Below are positions 40,755-49,235 of a stretch of 49,235 nt of DNA, piece by piece. Where the stretch lies: NCBI GenBank assembly GCA_004321905.1, contig SCQF01000049.1, positions 1-49,235 of the forward strand, written 5' to 3'. The DNA is from Verrucomicrobiota bacterium. GTDB taxonomy: Bacteria > Verrucomicrobiota > Kiritimatiellia > CAIQIC01. The first letter of the stretch is position 1. The number at the start of each line of letters is the position of its first letter. The notes under the pieces were generated by a model. The model searched no databases and was not told where the DNA came from. It saw nothing but the letters and a program-made list of their open reading frames with translations. A program made the translations under genes and the position numbers.

Positions 40755-41137
40755 GGACACGTAAAAATCGGAAAAATTTCAGTCGCGAAGCGGCCCTGCC
40801 GCCGCCGTTCTTTTTGTTGCTGGCCGGCGCGATGGTGCTGGCGTTGAGCTATCTGTGGTTGAATGGTCGTTGTGAAGCGCTGGGGCGACGGATTACCCAG
40901 CTTGAGAACCAAAAGGTGGAGTTGGCGCGGAAGGTCAAGCTGGAACGCTCGCATTGGGAAAGCGCCAAGGCGCTGGATCAGGTCGAGCGGCTGCTGCAAC
41001 GGCATCATGTGGTGATGACCTGGCCGGATGAGCGGAGCATCGTGCACCTGCGTCGGACGACCGACGAGTCGCTTGTCGCGGAGGCCGCGGCGCCGCGGCG
41101 GCAGTATGCGCGCGCCGGCGGCATCGCCAATGACTGA
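40751..41137 (+). CDS. ftsL: FtsL-like division protein
   Basis: 128 residues. Basic cytoplasmic head, one helix (about 20-38, FFLLLAGAMVLALSYLWLNG), then a coiled-coil stretch (ALGRRITQLENQKVELARKV) with leucine-type repeats. FtsL is poorly conserved in sequence; position between rsmH and ftsI and this layout make the call. Stop lies in the start of ftsI. Confidence 0.75.
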   Translation: MRTRKNRKNFSREAALPPPFFLLLAGAMVLALSYLWLNGRCEALGRRITQLENQKVELARKVKLERSHWESAKALDQVERLLQRHHVVMTWPDERSIVHLRRTTDESLVAEAAAPRRQYARAGGIAND

Positions 41138-42862
41138 ACGGACCTCAACGTGGCGGATGGTTCTGGCGCTGGTCGCCGTGCTGGTGCTGTGGATGGGGTT
41201 GGGCGCGCGGCTGGTCTGCCTGCATGTTTTTCCCAAAAGTAAACTGCTGAACGATAGCGAGCGCGAGCATGTGGTGCGCCGCGAACTGCCTGTGGCGCGC
41301 GGCCGGATACTGGATTGCCGTGGCAACCTTGCGGCGTTGGATCTGCCGATGAAAAACATCATCGCGGATCCAGCCCTCACCACCAACGATCAGCAAAAAT
41401 ACACGGTGGCGATGCAGCTTGCGCAAGTGTTGAAGTTGGATCCTGCGGCCATTCTGCCGCGCCTCGACCGTCCGCGCAGTCGCTATCAGGTTATTCAAAA
41501 ATTTGTTTCCGCTGAAACCGTTCGCGATTTGGAAAAACTCAAGCTGCCGGGTGTTTTTTTCGAGGAGACTTCGGCGCGGCGTTACCCACATGATCAACTC
41601 GCTTCCCATGTGATCGGCTTTGCCAATCTCGAAGGGGTCGGCAGCGCTGGCATCGAGTTGCGCTTCAACAACGAATTGCGGGGGCGGCCCGGCTTGCTGG
41701 TCAGCGAGCAGGATGGCAAGCATCGCGAAATTTATATTCGCCGCGGTACCGAAATCGCGCCCCAGGACGGCGCGGATGTGTATTTGACGCTGGATTTGAA
41801 TTTGCAATATATCGTCGAACGCGCCCTCGACGAGGCGCTACGCGTCCACCAAGCTAAAAGCGCTTGGTGTATCGTCGAGCGGGTGCACACGGGCGAGATT
41901 CTCGCCTTGGCTAATCGTCCGGCCTACGATCCCAACGAGTATCGCAGTGCGCCTTCCAATGCGCTCCTCAACATTGCCATCGGCCGCGTCTATGAACCCG
42001 GTTCGACCTTCAAAATGGCGACCATTGCCGCTGCGCTCAACGAGGGCACGGTGACGTCGGACATGGTTTTTGATTGTGAGAACGGCAAGTGGCTGTTCCG
42101 CGGCAAAATCTTGCACGACTATCATCCCTATGGCCGCTTGAGCGTGGCCGACATCATCAAAAAGTCCAGCAATATCGGCGCGGCCAAAGTGGCGCTGACG
42201 CTCGGCGAAGAGCGGTTGGAAAATTATCTGCATCTCTTCGGTTTTGGTCAGCCCACCGGCCTCGACTTGCCCGGCGAAGAGGCGGGTATCTTGCATGCGC
42301 GGAAGCACTGGAACGCGTTGAGTATCTCGCGCATTCCGATGGGCCACGAAGTTGGCGTGACCTCCATGCAAATGCTCAATGTCCTCTGTTGCATCGCCAA
42401 CGATGGTCATTTGATGCGGCCCTATGTGGTCAGTCGCGTGGTGGATGCGAACGGTCTGGTCATTCGGCACGGCAAACCGCGCGAAATCGGGCGGCCCATT
42501 CGCGAAGATACCGCGCGGCTGATGCAGAAATTGCTGACGCGCACCACCGAACCGGGCGGCACCGGTACCAAGGCTGCGGTGGCCGGCTACACGGTGGCTG
42601 GGAAAACGGGCACCGCGCAGAAAATCATTGATGGCCATTACTCCGACTCTGCCAACGTGGCTTCGTTTGTCGGCTTTCTGCCGGCCGAGCAGCCGGCGAT
42701 TGCGCTGATCGTCGTTTTGGACGAGCCGCAACCGCTGCATACCGGCGGCCTCGTGGCTGCGCCGGTATTTAGCCAGATCGCCTCGAACGCTGTCCGCTGT
42801 TTGGAAATTCCTTCGTCTGCCACTTTGCTGGCCGGTGCAACCATCACCTCGGGAGGCACACC

Positions 42863-42866
<4 letters not shown>
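41130..42866 (+). CDS. ftsI: Septal peptidoglycan transpeptidase (class B PBP)
   Basis: 578 residues from ATG 41130. N-terminal helix (about 8-30), dimerisation domain starting with ELPVARGRILDCRGNLAALD, then the penicillin-binding domain with SxxK in EPGSTFKMATI, SxN in IKKSSNIGAAK, and KTG in YTVAGKTGTAQKI. No PASTA domain. It crosslinks septal peptidoglycan and binds the divisome through FtsL. ATGA overlap with murE. Confidence 0.93.
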
Positions 42867-44359
<1,493 letters not shown>

Positions 44360-44409
44360 TTTCCAAGGCTTGGAAAAATCTGCATTCACCCTTTCCAAAC
44401 CTTGGAAAA
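44360..44409. repeat. Paired palindrome element, copy 9, inside the dcw cluster
   Basis: TTTCCAA-GGC-TTGGAAAAA and CTTTCCAA-ACC-TTGGAAAA. CC cores at 44363 and 44395 (32 bp); spacer TCTGCATTCACC. It starts directly after the murE stop and ends 33 bases before murF. Confidence 0.9.
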
Positions 44410-44442
44410 CTGCGCTAAGCTCCGCCGGAAAATTTTCAACCA

Positions 44443-45828
44443 ATGCCGCAATTTGCTCCAGCCGATTTGGCCCGCTGGTCCGGTGGCGCGTGGCGCTGTG
44501 CGCCCACCGCGCCGCTCACGGGCGCTTCGATCAATACGCGGACACTCGCGGTGGGCGAGGTGTTTTTCGCGCTGCCGGGTGTGCGGGCCGATGGCCATGA
44601 ATTCGTCATGGATGCTTTTGCGCGCGGCGCCGCCGGCGCGGTCGTGCGCGCCGAATTTGCCGCGGCGCATCCCCAACTGCCGCTGCTGGCGGTCGCCGAT
44701 CCGGCGGTGGCGCTGCGCGACATCGCCGCCGGTTATCGCGCGACGCTCCCGGCGACGTTCGTGGCGATCACCGGCAGCGTGGGCAAGACGACCGTGAAGG
44801 AGATGACTGCCGATCTGCTGGCGACAGTTGGCGCGACGGCGCGTACGCAGGGCAACTTCAACAACGATCTCGGTTTACCGTTGAGCCTGCTCGCGGTCGA
44901 GCCGGATGCGAAATTTGGCGTTTTTGAACTGGGCATGAACCATCCGGGCGAACTTGCGCCGCTGTGTAAATTACTGCGGCCTTCCATCAGTATCGTCACC
45001 ATGGTTGGGCCGGTGCATTTTGAATTTTTTGATTCGGTGCAGGCGATTGCGGAAGAGAAGGCGGCGGTGTTGCGGTGCCTGCCGAAGGATGGGTTGGCCA
45101 TTCTGGATGCCGATGGCGATTGGTTTGAGTTGCTGCACGCGGCGGCGCCGTGTCGGTTGGTGACGACCGCATTGATGGCGGCGGCGGATTATGTGGCGCG
45201 GGTGGATGCCGCGGTGCCGGACGCGTTTGTCGTGAACGAGCGCGCGACGGGCGAGCAGGCTGTTTTGCAAAATTCGTTGCCGGGCGCACACAATGTTCGC
45301 AACGCGTTGCTCGCGGTGGCCGTGGCGCGCGCACAGTCGGCAACGTGGGAGGACATGCGCCGCGCGCTGGCGGCCTTTCAGCCGGTGGGGCTGCGGTGGC
45401 AGCGTAGCGAGTGGCGCGGCGCGGCGATCATTAACGATGCCTATAACGCCAGTCCGCCGAGCATGGCTGCGGCCCTGAAAACGTTTGCCGAGACTCCGGT
45501 CGCTGGCCAGCGGTGGTTGGTGTTGGGCGGGATGCGCGAACTCGGCACGGCGGCGGAAGACCTGCATAACGCATTGGGGCACGCGGCGGCGGAGTTGCCA
45601 GGCGTCCGGTTGATTACGGTGGGCGAATTGGGCGCGTGGATTGCGGCAGGCGCTTTCGAGGCCGGCATGGGCGCGGAAAAAATCGTGATTTGCGATCATT
45701 GCGATGCGGCGGCGGCCGTATTGCGCGAACAGTTGTCGGCTGGCGATGCCGTGTTGCTCAAGGCGTCGCGGAGTGAAAAACTGGAGCGGGTTTTACAGGA
45801 TTTGAAGGCAGCGCTGCCGGTGGTTTGA
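44443..45828 (+). CDS. murF: UDP-MurNAc-tripeptide:D-Ala-D-Ala ligase
   Basis: 461 residues. ATP motif AITGSVGKTTVKEMTADLLA (about 110), NFNNDLGLPLSLLAVEPDAK, FELGMNHPGELAPL, and IINDAYNASPPSMAAALKTF near residue 330 are standard. It attaches D-Ala-D-Ala in cell-wall precursor synthesis. The murE-murF gap of 83 bases holds a palindrome pair. Confidence 0.94.
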   Translation: MPQFAPADLARWSGGAWRCAPTAPLTGASINTRTLAVGEVFFALPGVRADGHEFVMDAFARGAAGAVVRAEFAAAHPQLPLLAVADPAVALRDIAAGYRATLPATFVAITGSVGKTTVKEMTADLLATVGATARTQGNFNNDLGLPLSLLAVEPDAKFGVFELGMNHPGELAPLCKLLRPSISIVTMVGPVHFEFFDSVQAIAEEKAAVLRCLPKDGLAILDADGDWFELLHAAAPCRLVTTALMAAADYVARVDAAVPDAFVVNERATGEQAVLQNSLPGAHNVRNALLAVAVARAQSATWEDMRRALAAFQPVGLRWQRSEWRGAAIINDAYNASPPSMAAALKTFAETPVAGQRWLVLGGMRELGTAAEDLHNALGHAAAELPGVRLITVGELGAWIAAGAFEAGMGAEKIVICDHCDAAAAVLREQLSAGDAVLLKASRSEKLERVLQDLKAALPVV

Positions 45829-45855
45829 AGCCACGGGGCGGCGTGAAGGATTGAC

Positions 45856-46992
45856 ATGTTTTATTATTTGCATCTTTTGACGGATTGGTTTTCGCCGCTA
45901 CGGATGTTTCGTTACATCACGTTGCGCGCGTTTTTGGGCGCGGCGACGGCTTTTCTCCTCGTGCTGGTGCTGGGGCCGTTGGTGATTCGCTGGCTGCGGC
46001 GGCTGAATTTTGGCGAGCAGAGCCGGGACGGTGACGTCGAGAAACTGGCGGAATTTTTTAATTCCAAAAAAGGCACACCAACGATGGGGGGCGCGCTGAT
46101 CATTTTTGCCACCATCGGCGCGACCCTGCTCTGGGCGGATCCCGGCAATGGTTATGTGCTGCTGACGCTGGCCACGATGCTCTACATGGGCCTGCTCGGC
46201 TTTTGGGATGATTTTTTGAAGGTCACGAAAAAAAATGCGAAGGGTGTGCCCGCGCGCTATAAGTTTTTTTGGCAAACCGTATGGGTAGCCGTGTTGTTGG
46301 GTATTCTGCTGGCCTGGCCGGAGACGCGCCGACTTGTGCGGCAGTTGTTCGTGCCGTTTTTCAAGGAACCCGTCATTGCCGATATGGGGTTGCTTTGCAC
46401 TTTTGCTTTTCTGTGGTTGGTGATTGTCGGCGCGAGTAATGCGGTCAACCTGACCGATGGTCTTGACGGGTTGGCCGTGGGCTGTAGCAATTCGGTGGCG
46501 GTGGCCTATCTGGCGATGGCCTACGTGGCGGGTAATCTGAAGTTCGCCACCTATCTGCAAGTGCCGCATCTGCCGGGCGTGGGCGAACTCGCCGTGTTGT
46601 GCGGTTGTCTGCTCGGCGCGGGGTTGGGTTTCCTGTGGTACAACTGCCATCCCGCGCAGGTGTTCATGGGCGATACCGGCAGTCTGGCGATTGGCGGGAC
46701 GATTGGGATCGTCGCGGTGCTCATCAAACAGGAAATTGCGCTGATCATCGTGGGCGGCGTGTTTGTCATCGAAGCGGTTAGCGTGGTGTTGCAGGTGGCG
46801 AGCTTCAGGTTGACCGGGCGGCGCATTTTTTTGTGTTCGCCGTTGCACCATCATTTTCAGTGGAAGGAAAAGTTGGCGGCGCAGGCCGAAGGGCGCGCAG
46901 AGCGCAAGATGGAAACCAAGATCACCATTCGCTTTTGGATTCTTTCGATTATTTTTGCGTTGATCGGCGTGGCGATGCTGAAAATCCGGTGA
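45856..46992 (+). CDS. mraY: Phospho-MurNAc-pentapeptide translocase
   Basis: 378 residues, about ten membrane helices. KKGTPTMGGALIIFATIGAT, FWDDFLKVTKKNAKGVPARY, SNAVNLTDGLDGLAVGCSNS, VFMGDTGSLAIGGTIGIVAV and PLHHHFQWKEK contain the catalytic aspartates and the HHH motif. It makes lipid I. It is the last dcw gene here; murD, ftsW and murG do not follow. Confidence 0.96.
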   Translation: MFYYLHLLTDWFSPLRMFRYITLRAFLGAATAFLLVLVLGPLVIRWLRRLNFGEQSRDGDVEKLAEFFNSKKGTPTMGGALIIFATIGATLLWADPGNGYVLLTLATMLYMGLLGFWDDFLKVTKKNAKGVPARYKFFWQTVWVAVLLGILLAWPETRRLVRQLFVPFFKEPVIADMGLLCTFAFLWLVIVGASNAVNLTDGLDGLAVGCSNSVAVAYLAMAYVAGNLKFATYLQVPHLPGVGELAVLCGCLLGAGLGFLWYNCHPAQVFMGDTGSLAIGGTIGIVAVLIKQEIALIIVGGVFVIEAVSVVLQVASFRLTGRRIFLCSPLHHHFQWKEKLAAQAEGRAERKMETKITIRFWILSIIFALIGVAMLKIR

Positions 46993-47117
46993 AAGCTATG
47001 CCTGCGGTGGGATGCTTCATGCTTGACTTGCCACCGCGCCGGATGGGAATGCGGTCATGCTTTTTGGGGATTCAAAAGTGACGTTAAAACGGTGCGTCAG
47101 TGGCGGGCGTGCCCAAA

Positions 47118-47132
47118 CAATTTCTTATCTGG
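47118..47132 (+). repeat. Short upstream duplicate of a GH29 coding segment
   Basis: CAATTTCTTATCTGG is identical to 47391-47405 inside the fucosidase. With the 13 bases before it, 24 of 28 positions match. The two copies are 273 bp (91 codons) apart and in the same frame, but a TGA follows the upstream copy. It may be a remnant of a second GH29-like gene. Confidence 0.5.
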
Positions 47133-47145
47133 TAGATACGCGAGG

Positions 47146-47174
47146 TTGACAATCGACGGAACAGCGGTTTAGGT
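47146..47174 (+). promoter_or_regulatory. Possible promoter of the fucosidase gene
   Basis: TTGACA at 47146-47151, 17 bases, then TTAGGT at 47169-47174. It is followed by the near-palindrome GTTCGCG-TATGCT-TGCGAAC, a possible operator. The -10 box is weak. Confidence 0.4.
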
Positions 47175-47218
47175 TCGCGTATGCTTGCGAACAACAAATC
47201 CAGCCCAAGGAAGGCGCC

Positions 47219-48820
47219 ATGATGAAAACAAGCGACTCGTCGTTCAGCCGTCGTAATCTGCTCAAACTCGTGGGCGCCGGTACGGTCGCCGCTATCGCGC
47301 GACCGGTCGCCAGCTTGCGCGCCGCCGAGACCGCTGCGCCGGTGCCACTCAAGGGCAATATTCAGCAAGGCATGACTGGGCGCACCAAAGCAATTTCTTA
47401 TCTGGAGTATCCCGAGGGATACAAGGAGAACTGGTGGGAACCGCGAGACAAATATGGGTTCAGCGAACCGGAACGTGGAGTGCCCCTTCAGATCCCCAAG
47501 CGGAATCCAAAAATGGAGTGGTTCGAGACCGCCAAGCTGGGTGTTTTTTTGCACTGGGGTATCTGGTCCGTTTATCCCACGAACATATCAAACGCGATGA
47601 ACCGCATCGTTACTCCCCAGACATTGGGTATGGACGGCACCGTGTCTCCGAAAGCCTATTATTCCCAATTGCCGCTGTTTCGTGCGGAGAATTACGACCC
47701 TTCCCAATGGGCCGAGATATTGCATAAGGCTGGTGCCAAATACGTGGCATTGACCACCAAACACCATGATGGCGTTGCTTTGTGGGATACCCAGGTGCCG
47801 GGGGGCGTTAGCGTCGTGAAGCAGGGGGGGGCGAAGCGCGATCTTGTCGCGCCGTTTGTATCCGCCATGCGCAAGGAAGGACTTCGGGTTGGCTTTTATT
47901 TTTCCGATGCGGACTGGGGAAACCCCGACTACGCTTCGATGCCGCCGCCTCCGAACATGGTAAAACTCGGTAAGAACCTTCTGAAATCGTCGCCTCTTTC
48001 CTATAGCGAGAAGGAGGAACCGGATCGCTGGGCGCGCTTTCTCAAATACCGGGACCTCCAGATTGGCGAACTCTTGAAATACAAGCCGGACATGTGGTGG
48101 ATCGACGGCAATTGGGAGCGAACTCCGGAACAATGGAATACGGATGCCTTTTTGGCACGGTTTATCGAGGAGAATCCGGATGTCATCATCGGGCGCGGCG
48201 GCCCCGCAACAAAACCCCTCCCCGGTCTTCTCACCTACGCCACACCGGAGCAAGTCGTGGCGCATACGACGACCCCCAAGGGGCCGTGGGAGCTCTGCAT
48301 CACCTTCAACGACCACTGGGGCTACGTGCCCAGCAAAGCGGACAAGAGCGCATCGTCCGTCGTGCAATTATTTAGTGAAGTGATTGCCCGCGGAGGCAAT
48401 CTACTGCTGAACATCGGACCCAAGTCCGACGGCACCCTTCCGGAGAACACCGTAAGGGAACTCCTGAAAGTGGGCGCCTGGATCGAACGCAATGCGGAGG
48501 CCATTTACCCGACATTCGGGGGAGAACAATGTGGAATTTCCTTTCGCCGTTTCTTCGGACCGACCACCGTTGCGCCAGATGGAAAAGCTCTTTACCTCTT
48601 TGTGAACGGACAGCCGGGTAACGACATCCTCGTGCGCGGCATCGTCAGCAAAATTCGCAAGGCGGAAGCGCTCGCCACCGGGGAGGAGCTGGATTTTCAT
48701 CGCCAGGTTGGATACAACGCATTGCCCGGTTACTACGTCATCAATGCCCCCAAATCTCAGGAACCGTTGATGACGGTGGTCAAACTCTCGTTTGATGAAG
48801 TCATCGAACTTGATCAATAG
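47219..48820 (+). CDS. Secreted alpha-L-fucosidase, GH29
   Basis: 533 residues with AAGGAAGG before the start; ATG 47222 is equivalent. SRRNLLKLVGAGTVAAIARP is a twin-arginine (Tat) signal. The GH29 barrel shows KLGVFLHWGIWSVYPTN, ALTTKHHDGVALWDTQVPGG, the nucleophile aspartate in KPDMWWIDGNWERTPEQ, and ITFNDHWGYVPSKADKS. It removes fucose from glycans outside the cytoplasm. It is placed in front of a GH78 gene, forming a polysaccharide-use pair. Confidence 0.9.
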   Translation: MMKTSDSSFSRRNLLKLVGAGTVAAIARPVASLRAAETAAPVPLKGNIQQGMTGRTKAISYLEYPEGYKENWWEPRDKYGFSEPERGVPLQIPKRNPKMEWFETAKLGVFLHWGIWSVYPTNISNAMNRIVTPQTLGMDGTVSPKAYYSQLPLFRAENYDPSQWAEILHKAGAKYVALTTKHHDGVALWDTQVPGGVSVVKQGGAKRDLVAPFVSAMRKEGLRVGFYFSDADWGNPDYASMPPPPNMVKLGKNLLKSSPLSYSEKEEPDRWARFLKYRDLQIGELLKYKPDMWWIDGNWERTPEQWNTDAFLARFIEENPDVIIGRGGPATKPLPGLLTYATPEQVVAHTTTPKGPWELCITFNDHWGYVPSKADKSASSVVQLFSEVIARGGNLLLNIGPKSDGTLPENTVRELLKVGAWIERNAEAIYPTFGGEQCGISFRRFFGPTTVAPDGKALYLFVNGQPGNDILVRGIVSKIRKAEALATGEELDFHRQVGYNALPGYYVINAPKSQEPLMTVVKLSFDEVIELDQ

Positions 48821-48845
48821 AAAGATAAAATAGGCGGTAATAAAA

Positions 48846-49235
48846 ATGAAACGACAAAAAATTAACCAACTGTTTGTGCCGACGAACGGAATGGCTCGCA
48901 AGTTTGCTCTGTTCGCAATAGCATGTGCGTTCGCTGTTGTTCATGCCAGTGCTGCGGAATCCGGCACCGGATCAGAGAAGGTGGCAGCGACGGTCGGTAT
49001 TGCGGTGAGCTCCGGTGCGCTGAGACCGGCACACTCGGTTTCCGCCGTGCCGGTGGGGCTGAAGTGCGAAAGTGCTGTATCTCCATTCATAGACCTGCGC
49101 GAGCCGCGCTTGTCCTGGAGGCTCGACGATCCGCGCAATGGCGCGGCCCAAACCGCCTATCGCATCCTTGCGGCGTCCAGCGCGGAGAAATTGGCTCGCA
49201 ACGAGGGCGATCTGTGGGATAGCGGAAAAGTGTCC
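48846..49235 (+). CDS. Alpha-L-rhamnosidase, GH78, N-terminal part (runs off the window)
   Basis: 130 codons from ATG 48846 with no stop before the window end. Signal peptide about residues 18-40 (KFALFAIACAFAVVHASAAE). Residues 70 onward read GLKCESAVSPFIDLREPRLS, then WRLDDPRNGAAQTAYRILAA and EGDLWDSGKV, which is the N-terminal domain of Bac_rhamnosid proteins. The catalytic (alpha/alpha)6 domain is outside. It follows the fucosidase by 25 bases and is probably in one operon with it. Confidence 0.85.
   Translation, partial: MKRQKINQLFVPTNGMARKFALFAIACAFAVVHASAAESGTGSEKVAATVGIAVSSGALRPAHSVSAVPVGLKCESAVSPFIDLREPRLSWRLDDPRNGAAQTAYRILAASSAEKLARNEGDLWDSGKVS

Overview
The window looks like a chromosomal piece from an uncultured bacterium of the PVC superphylum, most likely Verrucomicrobiota or Kiritimatiellota. 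The evidence is a Minf_1886-type (Planctomycete/Verrucomicrobia-restricted) hypothetical protein, a PEP-CTERM protein, DUF1844, GH29 and GH78 glycosidases, many dispersed palindromic repeats and a roughly 60% GC base composition. The pyruvate:ferredoxin oxidoreductase points to an anaerobic or facultative life. Heptosyltransferase, outer-membrane barrel and meso-DAP type MurE indicate a Gram-negative envelope. The taxonomic call is an inference from gene content.

Layout. 1-1530: end of a RAYT/IS200-like transposase followed by a scrap yard of gene fragments, including an IS256-type transposase start. 1584-5317: membrane protein, family-9 glycosyltransferase (heptosyltransferase type) and a secreted glucoamylase-family protein. 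5451-11441: a complete SUF iron-sulfur operon (Rrf2 regulator, DUF59/SufT-like, sufC, sufB, sufD, sufS, sufU), tightly packed and mostly translationally coupled. 11446-14377: repeats flanking a large secreted leucine-rich-repeat protein with a C-terminal five-fold 44-residue repeat. 14405-16216: DUF362 protein and a two-CBS-domain protein. 16295-19486 (minus): a PadR regulator coupled to a large HAAS-like/membrane/VIT/vWA/PEP-CTERM protein, with a palindromic operator candidate in front. 19590-20434: AT-richer island with a long hairpin and a broken gene. 20465-21443 (minus): AtpZ-like and folE. 21538-28871: GYF_2 protein, divergent protein kinase, PduO-type cobalamin adenosyltransferase, murB, beta-barrel protein, DUF2723 membrane protein and FkbM methyltransferase. 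28923-33751 (minus): ferredoxin, dihydroorotate-dehydrogenase-like enzyme and PFOR. 34051-38138 (minus): DUF1844, M16 peptidase, Minf_1886 protein, HIT protein and a small membrane protein. 38505-46992: division and cell-wall (dcw) cluster mraZ, two extra ORFs, rsmH, ftsL, ftsI, murE, murF, mraY. 47219-end: GH29 fucosidase and the start of a GH78 rhamnosidase.

The most striking structure is a composite intergenic element present nine times: two short palindromes of the form TTTTCCAA-NNN-TTGGAAAA placed 32 bp apart (31 in one copy), usually within a few bases of a stop codon. Single copies also occur, one inside the end of a coding region. At least four other dispersed repeat families (AGGATNAACAGG-type, CGCAAAGG-type and two kinds of GC-rich hairpin) fill the remaining gaps.
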